Assembly: GCA_030673825.1 (NCBI GenBank)
Contig: JAUTCS010000078.1
Span: 1 to 63,319 of the forward strand
Direction: 5' to 3'
Source of the DNA: Verrucomicrobiota bacterium JB024
GTDB taxonomy: Bacteria > Verrucomicrobiota > Verrucomicrobiia > Opitutales > Cerasicoccaceae
DNA: 63,319 bases
The notes beneath the pieces were generated by a model, which was given only the letters and a program-made list of their open reading frames with translations, ran no database searches and was not told the origin of the DNA. Within the stretch, counting starts at the first letter, position 1. Each line of letters opens with the position of its first letter. This document shows, piece after piece, positions 1 through 8,698 of the stretch. Made by a program: the position numbers and the translations under genes.

Positions 1-207
1 TTCGAGGAATACTTCGATTTCCTCGCCGATGGAGAGTTCGCCAACGTCGAAAAATTCGCCGGCGGAGATAGCTCCTTCAGACTTGCCGCCGATATCAACG
101 ATAACTTCGTTCTGGCGGACTTCGGTGATGGTACCCTTGACGATGGTACCGGAGTGCAGGTTACCCAGCTCGCTCATCGCGAGCAGTTCTTCCATGATGG
201 AACTCAT
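1..207 (-). CDS. rpsA: 30S ribosomal protein S1, N-terminal part (cut by window edge)
   Basis: The reverse strand from 207 down to the edge encodes 69 residues beginning MSSIMEELLAMSELGNLHSG, without a stop. The stretch from about residue 20 has the look of a first S1 (OB-fold) repeat, with TIVKGTITEV, then EVIVDIGGKSEG and an acidic EFFD. Ribosomal protein S1 binds mRNA on the 30S subunit and promotes initiation on mRNAs with weak Shine-Dalgarno sites, which fits the scarcity of clear SD motifs in front of genes here. The stop codon and later S1 repeats lie outside the window. Another S1-domain protein is possible but less likely because the first repeat starts so near the N-terminus. Confidence 0.85.
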   Translation of the reverse strand, partial: MSSIMEELLAMSELGNLHSGTIVKGTITEVRQNEVIVDIGGKSEGAISAGEFFDVGELSIGEEIEVFLE

Positions 208-420
208 AGGTCTTTGACTGTTAGCCGGAAAGCACACCCCCCATATTCGGCGGCGCTCCGGGGTTAAGGTTAGGTTGTTTGGTTAATCGGTTTTGTCTGG
301 GGCCCGCTCCAGAGAGCGGCGAAAGGGGAAGAAACATGCCCCCATTTCCCCCTCCTGACAAGTAAAATCGATAGGGGACGCCCTGATGACAACAGGGAGC
401 TTTCTTCGCGGAATCCTGCC

Positions 421-951
421 CTACCGCCCGACCGACGGCTCGCCCCAGTCATAAAGCTGGAGCGTGTACTGATCCTGACAGGTCTGAAGTCTCTCCGTCC
501 CGTCCTCATCGAGCGAAATAGTCCACCCCAGAAAATACGGCCTCATCCACAAACGAGGCTTCACCGGCCGCCTGCCCTCCCCGCTCGTCAGGCAAGTGCC
601 CGAGGGGGCCGGGACCAAGTACACCTCCCGTTTATTCGATTTGGCCAAGGCGAGGTTTTCACTCGTCCACACCCAGCCGCGCTCGACGGGCGGGGCCACG
701 ATTTTGCCCTTCTCATCGATAAAAAACATCCGCAGGTAGCTGCCCACGAAACGCAGGTTGAGCCGCAGTTCGCCCTCGCTGCTGCTCAGGCTACGGTAGT
801 CCCAGGTAACCCCACCCTCCGGCAGCACGTCACCCACCGCCAGCCGGTCAATCGGGTCATCGGTCAACCACCCTTTGGGGGTCGGCATTTCCGCCGAGAC
901 CGGCAGTCCCCATCCACACATCAGCAGGAGTAACAAGCACCACGTTCGCAT
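421..951 (-). CDS. Hypothetical secreted protein
   Basis: I do not recognise a family. The start at 951 is chosen because it opens with a typical signal peptide (MRTWCLLLLLMCGWGLPVSA, then EMPTP); the frame is open 16 codons further upstream, but that extension has no hydrophobic start. The mature part of about 155 residues is mixed alpha/beta-like, with several tryptophans and two late cysteines, consistent with an exported protein. It is transcribed away from rfaE2 and towards rpsA, with about 210 bases of apparently empty DNA before rpsA. No function is offered. Confidence 0.6.
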   Translation of the reverse strand: MRTWCLLLLLMCGWGLPVSAEMPTPKGWLTDDPIDRLAVGDVLPEGGVTWDYRSLSSSEGELRLNLRFVGSYLRMFFIDEKGKIVAPPVERGWVWTSENLALAKSNKREVYLVPAPSGTCLTSGEGRRPVKPRLWMRPYFLGWTISLDEDGTERLQTCQDQYTLQLYDWGEPSVGR

Positions 952-1090
952 GTCTCCATCGTACCCGCACACCCGCGCCAAGCAAGGACATCCTCGCACG
1001 GCCCGGCAGGAATCATCGCGGCTTCAGCCGCTCCTGCCGCGCAACCCGTGCTTGACCCGGCGCGGGCTCGCCCGGAATATGCGGCCTTCC

Positions 1091-1597
1091 ATGGCGCCCA
1101 AACTCGACATCCCCAAGCTCCTGAGCCTCGACGAGGCCGTCCGCCACCGCGAGGCCGCCCGCCAGGCCGGGGAAAAGGTCGTGCTGACCAACGGCTGCTT
1201 TGACCTGCTGCACACCGGGCACCTGTACTTTCTGAAAAAAGCCGCCGAGCAGGGCGAACGCCTCTACGTGGCGCTCAACGGCGACGCCAGCGTGCAGGCG
1301 CTCAAGGGCCCCACCCGCCCTGTCCAGAACGAGCGCGAACGCGCCTACCTGCTCGGGAGCCTGCCCTTTATCGACGCGCTGGTGGTCTTCCACACCCCGC
1401 GGCTGACCCGCGAGATCGAGGCCCTGCGCCCAGACATCTACGTCAAGGCCGGGGACTACGACATCACCAGTCTCAACCCCGAGGAGCGCGCCGCCCTCCA
1501 GGCCGGCGGGGCCGAGATCCGCTTCCTGCCCTTCCTCGAAGGCTACAGCACCACCGCCCTCATCGCGAAAATCCGCGCCGCCGCCGACACGTTCTAA
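1091..1597 (+). CDS. rfaE2: D-glycero-beta-D-manno-heptose 1-phosphate adenylyltransferase (RfaE domain II)
   Basis: This protein of about 168 residues is a stand-alone cytidylyltransferase-like domain, corresponding to the C-terminal half of HldE. The nucleotide-binding signature is TNGCFDLLHTGH at residues 33-44, with the HxGH motif at 41-44, and the C-terminus has the family ending GYSTTALIAKI. It transfers AMP to heptose 1-phosphate in ADP-heptose synthesis for the LPS core, which implies an outer membrane. The kinase half is not in the window. An in-frame ATG four codons upstream (1079) is an equally good start. purN follows after 26 bases. Confidence 0.85.
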   Translation: MAPKLDIPKLLSLDEAVRHREAARQAGEKVVLTNGCFDLLHTGHLYFLKKAAEQGERLYVALNGDASVQALKGPTRPVQNERERAYLLGSLPFIDALVVFHTPRLTREIEALRPDIYVKAGDYDITSLNPEERAALQAGGAEIRFLPFLEGYSTTALIAKIRAAADTF

Positions 1598-1623
1598 CCC
1601 CCCACGCGCTCAACACTTTTCCA

Positions 1624-2214
1624 ATGGTACGTATCGTCATACTCGGTTCGGGCCGCGGCAGTAACGCCGAGGCCATCCTCAAAGCCCAGGACGCGGGCCA
1701 GCTCGGCCTGGCCCAGGTCGTCGGTATCTTCTGCGACCAGCCCGACGCGCTCATGCTCAAGCTCGGTCCGCGCTTCGACGTGCCCGCCTTTTACCTGCAT
1801 CCGGGCAAGTTCAAGACCAAGCTCGAGGGCGAAGCCGAGGCCCACTGGATCGAGACCATCCAGCGGCTCCAGCCGGACTTCATCGTACTGGCGGGCTTCA
1901 TGCGCGTGATCAAGCCCGGCTTCATCGAGGCCTTCAAGGGCCGCATCATCAACCTGCACCCCAGCCTCCTGCCGAAATACCCCGGTCTGCACTCCATCCA
2001 GCGCGCCTTCGAGGCCGGAGACCGCGAGACCGGCTGCACCGTCCACTGGGTCACGCCCGAGATCGACGCGGGCGAAATCCTCGGCCAGACCCGCGTCCCC
2101 ATCGAAAAGGGCGACACCCTCGACGAGGTGGAGGCCAAAGTCCACGCCGCCGAACATCAGCTCCTGCCCGCCACCATCCGCCGCCTCGCCGACGAGCTTA
2201 TGCTCGGCAAGTAA
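1624..2214 (+). CDS. purN: Phosphoribosylglycinamide formyltransferase
   Basis: This 196-residue protein matches the full length of PurN, the 10-formyl-THF-dependent GAR transformylase of de novo purine synthesis. Visible features are the N-terminal phosphate-binding loop GSGRGSN (residues 8-14), the catalytic segment around N110 and H112 (INLHPSLLPKYPG), and D148 in the TPEIDAG segment. These match the catalytic Asn-His-Asp set known from the E. coli enzyme. It lies between rfaE2 and prmA on the same strand with short gaps, so a common transcript is likely. Confidence 0.95.
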   Translation: MVRIVILGSGRGSNAEAILKAQDAGQLGLAQVVGIFCDQPDALMLKLGPRFDVPAFYLHPGKFKTKLEGEAEAHWIETIQRLQPDFIVLAGFMRVIKPGFIEAFKGRIINLHPSLLPKYPGLHSIQRAFEAGDRETGCTVHWVTPEIDAGEILGQTRVPIEKGDTLDEVEAKVHAAEHQLLPATIRRLADELMLGK

Positions 2215-2256
2215 CGCCTCCCCCTCCTCCCGCACCAACGCCTTTCGCCAACACCC

Positions 2257-3135
2257 ATGTTCATCGTCAAATCCGAAGTCCCGTCCGACCTGGCCGAAGC
2301 CCTCGAAGCCCACTTCTGCGAAGAAGGCCTGCTCGCCTGGGGCATCGAGTCCGTCCCCGGCGGGCCCCTCATTCTCAAGGGCTTTTTCGAAACCGAACCC
2401 GAGGCCGACGCCGGGCTGGCCGAACTGCGCGCAGCCTTTGCCGAGCTGCCCGTGTACTTCGCCCGCGAGCACATCGAGGACCGTGAATGGCAGGAGGCTT
2501 ACAAGGAATTTTTAAAACCGTGGTCGAACGGACGCCTGCACTGGGTACCCGCCTGGGAACGTGACAGCTACGCGCTACCCGCGGGACACGTCGCTCTTTA
2601 CCTCGACGCCGGGATGGCCTTCGGCACCGGCAGCCACGAGACCACGCGCCTGATGGCCCGGCGGCTGATGGATTTTTCCGCCACCCGTGGAGAAAGCTTC
2701 CCTGAGCAGCGCGTGATCGACGCCGGGTGCGGCTCGGGCATCCTCGCCCTCTCCGCCGTCCTGCTCGGCGCGAAGAGCGTGTACGGGTTCGACCAGGACC
2801 CCGAGGCCATTCGCGTCAGCCGCGAGAACTCCCGCGACAACGGCATCGCCCCCGAGGCGGTAACCTTCGCCGAGGCCGGGATCGAGTCCGGGCTGGAAGG
2901 CCGTCAGGCCGACCTCATGCTCGCGAACATCCAGGCCGACATCTTGAAAATCCACGCCGCCGGACTCTTCGCCGCCATGGCCCCGCACGGCACGCTCGCC
3001 CTCAGCGGCATCCTCGCCCGCGAACTCGACGAGGTGCGCGAGCACTTCAACTTCGCGGCCATCGAGGCCGGACTCACCTGCCGCGTGGACACGCGGGTGG
3101 ACGGCGAGTGGGCCGACCTGTGTTTCTTTTTGTAG
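2257..3135 (+). CDS. prmA: Ribosomal protein L11 methyltransferase
   Basis: This 292-residue protein has the PrmA layout: an N-terminal substrate-recognition domain, the linker signature AFGTGSHETT (residues 121-130), the SAM-binding motif DAGCGSGILALS (about 155-166) and the catalytic-loop segment LANIQADIL. PrmA trimethylates ribosomal protein L11 in the cytoplasm. The related protein-lysine methyltransferase-like families lack the GTGSHETT linker. A membrane glycosyltransferase gene starts only 6 bases after its stop. Confidence 0.93.
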   Translation: MFIVKSEVPSDLAEALEAHFCEEGLLAWGIESVPGGPLILKGFFETEPEADAGLAELRAAFAELPVYFAREHIEDREWQEAYKEFLKPWSNGRLHWVPAWERDSYALPAGHVALYLDAGMAFGTGSHETTRLMARRLMDFSATRGESFPEQRVIDAGCGSGILALSAVLLGAKSVYGFDQDPEAIRVSRENSRDNGIAPEAVTFAEAGIESGLEGRQADLMLANIQADILKIHAAGLFAAMAPHGTLALSGILARELDEVREHFNFAAIEAGLTCRVDTRVDGEWADLCFFL

Positions 3136-3141
3136 TGAATA

Positions 3142-4614
3142 ATGGATACACCAGCCAGCGCATCGGTCCCCGGGCGTGAGGCCACCCTAAGCCGGGCCTG
3201 CTGGTTTGTCATTATCGCCGCCGCCGCGCTGCTGGTCTTCTGGCAACTCGGGAGCGGCCCACTGGTCGAGTTCGACGAGTTCTACACCGCCGAGCGCAGC
3301 CGCGAGATGCTCGTCACGAGCTTCCCGCTCAAAGTGCAGGAGAACTTCGATCTCAACGTGCTCAAGCCGCCGCTGCACTACGCCCTCACCGGAGCGGCGC
3401 TGGCGGTCATTCCCGACCACGAAGCCGCCTTGAGGCTGTGGCCCGCGCTCTTCGGCTGGGGCTCGGTCGTGCTGGCCGGGCTGCTCACGCGCAGGCTCTC
3501 CGGCGGCTGGACTCCCGCAGCGCCGCTGGCCTCGCTCCTACTGGCGGCGTCGTTTCTGTTCTGGAGTCAGTCCCGCTCCGCCCTGCTCGACACCGGCTGC
3601 GCCTTCTTCGCGCTGTTGACGCTATTCCCGCTTATCGCCGCTAAAAATAACCCGCGCTGGTGGCTAGCCGCCGGAGCCATCGCCGCACTCGGCACGATGC
3701 AAAAGTACCCACTCCCGTTCCTGCCGATGCTGGTGTTTGTAGTGGTTTACTCAATACACACGCGAAGCCTCCGCCCCCTGAAAACTCCTTGGCTGTGGGT
3801 CGGCCTGGCGTTTCCCGCACTCAGCTTCGTGGGATGGTTTTTTGTGCAGGCGCTCAACAGCAGCGGCACCTTTGTGCTGCGGGCCTTCGAGCGGCAGTTT
3901 TTCCAGCGGGCAACCGAATCCGAAGCGGGCGGCTACCACAGCTCATTCGCGTATTACTTCGATCTGATGACGGGCGACTACACACTGGCTGTCCCGCTCC
4001 TGCTGGGGGCGCTCGCTGCGGTATTCGTTGTACGCTGCCTGCGCCAGCGCCCGGCGTTGCTGGGGACCGCGCTGAGCACCCTGCTCTTGCTGCTCGGGCT
4101 CGGGCTGATGTCGAAACACTCCGAGCGCTACCTCGTCGCACTGTATCCGCTACTGGCCGTGACGACGGCCACCGTGATCGACCTGCTGGCCGGGAAACAC
4201 CGAACGCTCGTCTGCGCCCTAGCCGCGCTCTTACTGTTGCCTTGCGCCTGGCGCTGGCCCGCGCAGCTCGCCGACTGGAATGCACGCCCGCAGCCGCAAG
4301 CCCCCGCCGTGCGGCTCGCGCCCGGCTTCGCCGCCGCCATCGAGCCGGACGAACAGGTCATCCTCGCCGTCAGCGGCGACACCCAATACGACCTGCACGT
4401 GGGCAGCATCCTCTTTTACGGCGACTTCCAGCAAAAGCTCTGGTTCATCAATCTCGACGGCGTCAAGAGCATCCGGACGTACTTCACGGACAACGTGCGC
4501 GGCATCGCCCATGTGCGCGACCTGCCCGTACTGGAGGCGAACTTCCCTTATCTCCAGATCGTCGCGCAGGACGGCGACATCATCCACTTCACCTCGAAGG
4601 CACCAACGCAGTAA
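3142..4614 (+). CDS. ArnT/PMT-like family 39 glycosyltransferase, membrane protein
   Basis: This 490-residue integral membrane protein has roughly ten hydrophobic segments. The first outer loop carries acidic residues (LVEFDEFYTAERSREM, about residues 38-53) in the place where GT39/ArnT enzymes use Asp/Glu to bind lipid-linked sugar and acceptor, and LNVLKPPLHY follows as in that family. Enzymes of this type move a sugar from a polyprenyl-phosphate donor to lipid A, protein or other envelope acceptors on the outer face of the inner membrane. The soluble C-terminal part (from about residue 390) may be periplasmic. Acceptor and sugar cannot be read from the sequence. It converges on thiE with 8 bases between the stops. 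Confidence 0.8.
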   Translation: MDTPASASVPGREATLSRACWFVIIAAAALLVFWQLGSGPLVEFDEFYTAERSREMLVTSFPLKVQENFDLNVLKPPLHYALTGAALAVIPDHEAALRLWPALFGWGSVVLAGLLTRRLSGGWTPAAPLASLLLAASFLFWSQSRSALLDTGCAFFALLTLFPLIAAKNNPRWWLAAGAIAALGTMQKYPLPFLPMLVFVVVYSIHTRSLRPLKTPWLWVGLAFPALSFVGWFFVQALNSSGTFVLRAFERQFFQRATESEAGGYHSSFAYYFDLMTGDYTLAVPLLLGALAAVFVVRCLRQRPALLGTALSTLLLLLGLGLMSKHSERYLVALYPLLAVTTATVIDLLAGKHRTLVCALAALLLLPCAWRWPAQLADWNARPQPQAPAVRLAPGFAAAIEPDEQVILAVSGDTQYDLHVGSILFYGDFQQKLWFINLDGVKSIRTYFTDNVRGIAHVRDLPVLEANFPYLQIVAQDGDIIHFTSKAPTQ

Positions 4615-4622
4615 CGCTCTCG

Positions 4623-5261
4623 CTATCGCCCGAGTGCACGCCGGTAGTCGGACACAACAGCGGCGGAGTCGTCAGCTTGGAGCACATCGGATACCGCAAC
4701 CACGCGCGTAGCCCCGGCGGCAAGCACCTGATCGACGTTGTGCCGCTTGATCCCGCCGATAGCAAACCACGGCAGCGGCGCCTTCAGACCCGCCACGTGC
4801 CGGACCAGCTCCAGCCCCACAGGCGTGTAGTCGGGCTTGGTCGGGGTGGCGAAGACCGGCCCCTCCGCGAAGTAATCCAACGCCTCCGCACACGTGATGG
4901 CCCCGGCGGCCTGCTCCGGCGAGTGCGTAGAGAGACCGAGCACCCGGCCCGGGCCGAGGCGCTCGCGGGCCTCCCGCGGTGGCAAGTCATCCTGCCCCAC
5001 ATGCAGGCCCAGTCCCGGAAAGGCCAACGCTGCCTCCAGGTCGTCGTTGACCACGAGCGGCACCTCCGTGTCCTCGAAGAGCGGCACGAGCGACTTTAAA
5101 ATTTCGATACGCGCGGCGGTATCCTCGCCCTTGGCGCGCAGCTGGATGATGTCCGCCCCACCCGCGAGCAGAGCGCGGCACTTGTCCGCCAAGCGTTCAC
5201 GCGGCACATAGCCGGTATCGAGAATGGCATAAAAAACCGCCGAGTGCTGATCCACGGACAT
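4623..5261 (-). CDS. thiE: Thiamine phosphate synthase
   Basis: This 212-residue TIM barrel joins HMP-PP and THZ-P to give thiamine phosphate. Family motifs are present in order: IIQLRAKG near residue 40, VVNDDLEAAL near 75, LHVGQDDLPP near 90, the pyrophosphate-binding GLSTHSPEQ near 115, GPVFATPTKPDYTPVGL near 137 and AIGGIK near 167. The length is normal for ThiE rather than for the TenI-like isomerases. It is the last gene of the minus-strand run from accB, about 40 bases after amaP, although nothing links it functionally to that group. No TPP riboswitch was noticed in front of it. Confidence 0.9.
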   Translation of the reverse strand: MSVDQHSAVFYAILDTGYVPRERLADKCRALLAGGADIIQLRAKGEDTAARIEILKSLVPLFEDTEVPLVVNDDLEAALAFPGLGLHVGQDDLPPREARERLGPGRVLGLSTHSPEQAAGAITCAEALDYFAEGPVFATPTKPDYTPVGLELVRHVAGLKAPLPWFAIGGIKRHNVDQVLAAGATRVVAVSDVLQADDSAAVVSDYRRALGR

Positions 5262-5302
5262 GCGATGCTAAAAAACCAGTCTAGTTCGGGGCGGAGCGGC
5301 GG

Positions 5303-6034
5303 CTAAACGCGCTTCTCCTCGTCCTCGCGGCGGTGTCCGGGCGCGAAGGGGTCTTCCACGCCCGTTTCAGTGGCGTCGTCGTCATCGCCGCTCTCGGCAG
5401 GTTCGGGTTCGGACTTGCCGCGGCGTCCAAAGCCGAAAAAGCCGCGCTTGGGCTTTTCGGGGGCCACATCCGTCTCGGTGGCTTCTTCCTCGGGCTCGTC
5501 TTCGGTGGAAATGAAGTGCTCTTCCTCGACCTTAACCGGCGAGTAGTCCGGCACCGGAGCCACCGGACCGGGCGGCGTTTCCTCCACATGGGAGGGAGTC
5601 CGGGCGTGGCGGATGCCCTTCAGGCCGATGTCGATACGCACGCTGCGTCGGTCGAGGTTGAGCGTGTTCTGAAGCACGTCCTCGATGCGGGTCTGGAGCT
5701 GCACGGCGATATCGTTGAGCCGCTGGTCCTCATTGAGCTTGAGCCCGATGTGGATGTAGAGGCGACCGCGACGGGCCTTGATCGAGACCTTCGGCTTGCG
5801 CGGCGTCTGCACGTAGTGGCAGGCGTTGAGCACGAGGTCGCGGATGGCGCTGCGCGTCACTTCCACACGGCCCGAGGTGGTCTTGAAGACCCGGATGCCG
5901 CGCGAGCGCCGGCGCAACGCGCCCGCCGCGAGCAACAGCCCGAGCAGAACGATGACGACACAGATCACCAGCACCCGATCCTGAAGATACGGTGCGATCT
6001 GGGTCTGATAGAGGGTCTCGAGCCTGGTTAGCAT
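5303..6034 (-). CDS. amaP: AmaP-like membrane anchor of the alkaline shock protein
   Basis: This 243-residue protein has one N-terminal transmembrane helix (about residues 23-41, VLVICVVIVLLGLLLAAGAL), then a domain of about 110 residues containing TTSGRVEVTRSAIRDLV, a close relative of the Asp23/Gls24 fold. The C-terminal 90 residues are acidic, Pro-rich and low in complexity, ending in a charged tail. In Staphylococcus AmaP anchors Asp23 to the membrane. The gene starts 15 bases after an Asp23-family gene, which supports the same pairing. Such pairs are best known from Gram-positives, so finding one in a probable diderm is notable. Confidence 0.75.
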   Translation of the reverse strand: MLTRLETLYQTQIAPYLQDRVLVICVVIVLLGLLLAAGALRRRSRGIRVFKTTSGRVEVTRSAIRDLVLNACHYVQTPRKPKVSIKARRGRLYIHIGLKLNEDQRLNDIAVQLQTRIEDVLQNTLNLDRRSVRIDIGLKGIRHARTPSHVEETPPGPVAPVPDYSPVKVEEEHFISTEDEPEEEATETDVAPEKPKRGFFGFGRRGKSEPEPAESGDDDDATETGVEDPFAPGHRREDEEKRV

Positions 6035-6049
6035 AGGCGTGAGAAAAAG

Positions 6050-6514
6050 TTAGTCTGTGTGAGGCTGGTCCCACTGTTCGGGGCTCTTCTTGGCAGCATC
6101 GGGCTGCTCCATGCGCACGCCGTCCACGAAGACTTCGACCTTGGCCACGCCCTTGGAGGTCATGGCTTCGACCTGCTCGCGGATAGCCTGCTGGACGATC
6201 TTCGCCGTGGTGGCGATGCTCACGCCAAAGCGCATCTCGACGTGAATCTGGATCAGGTAATTTTCGGCTTCGTCCTCTTTGACGTCGACGCCGCGGTCGC
6301 CCTTCTTGGCGCCGAGGGTTTCCCAAAGGCCGTCGGCAAAGGTGCCGCCCACCGAGTAGACGCCGTCCACCTGGAGCGCGGCCATCTTCACGATGTTGGC
6401 CACCACCGGGATGTTAATATGGATCTCGTCGGAGTTCTCCGTGGCTTCGAGCGGAGTGGGAATGACGCTGGCGTCGGCCTCATCGCCGGGTTGGGAAGAT
6501 TTCTTGGCTGGCAT
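6050..6514 (-). CDS. Asp23/Gls24 family envelope stress protein
   Basis: This 154-residue protein carries the Asp23 domain from about residue 30 to 130: INIPVVANIVKMAALQVDGVYSVGG, then an amphipathic VEMRFGVSIATTAKIVQQAIREQVEAMT and the final AKVEVFVDGVRM. The family is cytoplasmic, forms membrane-tethered assemblies and is linked to envelope stress or fatty-acid metabolism; biochemical function is unproven. Together with amaP downstream (15-base gap) and accC upstream (118-base gap), the neighbourhood resembles the accBC-asp23 arrangement known in Firmicutes, which suggests coupling to lipid synthesis. Confidence 0.85.
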   Translation of the reverse strand: MPAKKSSQPGDEADASVIPTPLEATENSDEIHINIPVVANIVKMAALQVDGVYSVGGTFADGLWETLGAKKGDRGVDVKEDEAENYLIQIHVEMRFGVSIATTAKIVQQAIREQVEAMTSKGVAKVEVFVDGVRMEQPDAAKKSPEQWDQPHTD

Positions 6515-6632
6515 GATACTGTCTCGGTTAAGGTTAGATCAGGGAATGAAGAGGTGTGCGCAAGCGCTGGAGAGACTTTTGAGGGAAATCGGCGGCTCGG
6601 CAAAGCAAAAATGATGCCGCGCCACCGGCGCC

Positions 6633-8012
6633 TCAGGCGTCCTCGGCAGGTGCGAAAAGGTCCTTGGGCGTACGTTCCATGAAGTCACCCACAAACTTCG
6701 TGGTGGCTTCGCCGGAGCGGAAGACCGGGTCCTTCATGATGGCGGCGCAGAAGGGGATGGAGGTGCGGATACCACGGATGATGTACTCATTGAGCGCGCG
6801 GTACATGCGGTCGATGGCGATTTCACGGCTCTGCCCGTAGGAGATGACCTTGGAGATCATGCTGTCATAGTACGGGGGCACGACGTAGCCGCCGTAGATG
6901 TGCGAGTCGATGCGCACGCCATGGCCGCCGGGCGGGTAGTACAGGGTGATCTGGCCGGGGCACGGGGCGAAGTTGCGGGCCGGGTCCTCGGCATTGATAC
7001 GGCACTCGATGGCGTGGCGGATGAAGCGTACGTCCTTCTGGTCCAGGTCGAGTTTTTCGCCCCCGGCGATGGCGATCTGCCGCTTGACCAAGTCGTAGCC
7101 AGTGACCTCTTCGGTCACCCCGTGCTCGACCTGAATGCGGGTGTTCATCTCGATGAAGTAAAAATCACCGTTTTTGTCCACGAGGAACTCGACCGTCCCG
7201 GCGTTCTGGTAGCCGCATTCCTCGGCAATGGCCACGGCGGCCTTACCCATCTTGGCGCGGAGCTTTTCGTCGATAAAGGGCGAGGGAGCCTCTTCGACCA
7301 CCTTCTGGTAGCGCCGCTGCACGGAGCAGTCGCGCTCGCCCAGGTGGATGACCTTGCCGTGTTCGTCGGCCAGGAGCTGGAATTCGATGTGGCGCGGGTT
7401 CTCGATAAACTTTTCGACGTACACCGAGCCGTTACCGAAGGCCTTCTCGGCCTCGCCGCGGGCGAGCTGGAACTCGCGCACAAAGGCCACGGCGTTATGC
7501 GCCAGGCGCATGCCCTTGCCGCCACCACCGGCCACGGCCTTGATGATGACCGGGAAGCCGATCTGCTTGGCCAGCTTGAGAGCCTCGGCTTCGGTCTCGA
7601 CGGGACCGTCGCTGCCGGGGATGACCGGGGCCTTGGCGCGCTTGGCCACGGTTTTGGCCATGGCCTTGTCCCCCATCAGGCGGATGGTGGAGGAGTTCGG
7701 GCCGATGAACTTGATGTTGCAGCTCTCGCACTGCTCGGCGAACTCGGAGTTCTCCGAGAGGAAGCCGAAGCCGGGATGAATCGCATCCACGTCGGCAATC
7801 TCGGCGGCGCTGATGATGCGGTCGGCCTTCAGGTAGCTCTCGGATGAGGCGGCGGGCCCGATGCAAATGGCCTCGTCGGCCAGTTGCACGTGCAGGGACT
7901 GCTCATCGGCCTCGGAGTAGACGGCCAGGGTCTTGACGCCCAGCTCGCGACAGGCCCGGACGATGCGCAGGGCGATCTCGCCGCGGTTGGCAATAAGGAT
8001 TTTCTTGATCAT
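6633..8012 (-). CDS. accC: Acetyl-CoA carboxylase, biotin carboxylase subunit
   Basis: This 459-residue protein has the complete biotin carboxylase layout: N-terminal domain starting [18 protein letters not shown]-grasp domain with the Gly-rich loop [12 protein letters not shown] (about residues 159-170), the catalytic region [20 protein letters not shown] near 290, and the C-terminal domain. It carboxylates the biotin on AccB at the expense of ATP and bicarbonate, the first step of fatty acid synthesis. It lies 68 bases downstream of accB. Length and motifs fit AccC rather than the fused pyruvate or propionyl-CoA carboxylases. Confidence 0.96.
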   Translation of the reverse strand: MIKKILIANRGEIALRIVRACRELGVKTLAVYSEADEQSLHVQLADEAICIGPAASSESYLKADRIISAAEIADVDAIHPGFGFLSENSEFAEQCESCNIKFIGPNSSTIRLMGDKAMAKTVAKRAKAPVIPGSDGPVETEAEALKLAKQIGFPVIIKAVAGGGGKGMRLAHNAVAFVREFQLARGEAEKAFGNGSVYVEKFIENPRHIEFQLLADEHGKVIHLGERDCSVQRRYQKVVEEAPSPFIDEKLRAKMGKAAVAIAEECGYQNAGTVEFLVDKNGDFYFIEMNTRIQVEHGVTEEVTGYDLVKRQIAIAGGEKLDLDQKDVRFIRHAIECRINAEDPARNFAPCPGQITLYYPPGGHGVRIDSHIYGGYVVPPYYDSMISKVISYGQSREIAIDRMYRALNEYIIRGIRTSIPFCAAIMKDPVFRSGEATTKFVGDFMERTPKDLFAPAEDA

Positions 8013-8080
8013 GGGTGCTCGAACGGCCGCGTACGGGAGTACGCGCTAACGGGTAAGTCGTTGGGCGGAAAGGGAAAAGC

Positions 8081-8548
8081 TCAGGAAGCCTTGATCTTGA
8101 ACAGCGGCTGGCCGTACTCGACGGACTGGCCGTTCTCCACCAGGACCTCCAGGATCTTGCCCTTGGTCTCGGCGTGGATTTCGTTCATGACCTTCATGGC
8201 CTCGATAATACAAACCACCGAGTCGGCCTTGACGTCCGCACCGACCTCGACGAACGAGGGGCTGTCCGGGCCGGGGGCACGGTAGAAGGTGCCCACCATG
8301 GGCGACTTGATCAGGGCCGTGCCCGGCTCGTCGGCGGGCTTGGCAGCGGCAGCAGGGGCCGGGGCAGCGGCGGGGGCTGCAGCCGGGACGGGAGCCGCGG
8401 TCAGCGGAGCCGGACCGGCGGCGTACACCACGGGCTTTTGTGATTCGCGGCAGATGCGAAGCTTGAGGTCCTTTTCCTCGATCTCGAACTCGGTCAGGTC
8501 CGAGCGCTTCATCAGGTCTATGATGTGTTTGATTTCCTTGAGGTCCAT
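8081..8548 (-). CDS. accB: Acetyl-CoA carboxylase biotin carboxyl carrier protein
   Basis: This 155-residue protein begins with the AccB-type helical segment [20 protein letters not shown], has an Ala/Pro-rich flexible linker (about residues 45-72) and ends in a biotinyl domain with the attachment site EAMKVMNEI, lysine 119. It carries carboxybiotin between AccC and the carboxyltransferase. It is the first gene of the minus-strand group accB-accC-asp23-amaP-thiE. The ligase BirA that loads its biotin is encoded separately at 18076-19065. Confidence 0.96.
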   Translation of the reverse strand: MDLKEIKHIIDLMKRSDLTEFEIEEKDLKLRICRESQKPVVYAAGPAPLTAAPVPAAAPAAAPAPAAAAKPADEPGTALIKSPMVGTFYRAPGPDSPSFVEVGADVKADSVVCIIEAMKVMNEIHAETKGKILEVLVENGQSVEYGQPLFKIKAS

Positions 8549-8698
8549 GTCGGCTAAAGGTTTGCGGTCAGAAAGTTAGCGTAACGAAACCGAGAAAAGG
8601 TCGGCCCGGAAGTGTGAAAGCAGGAACACTAGGAGAATTTCTCGCCCGCGGGCAACGTTTTGTTGTCACACGTTTTTTGCACAAAAACAGGCCTCCGC

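Noticed and set aside
3660-5099. A 479-codon plus-strand frame
   Set aside because: Overlaps the GT39 gene in another frame and thiE in antisense; Arg/Pro/Ala-rich shadow.
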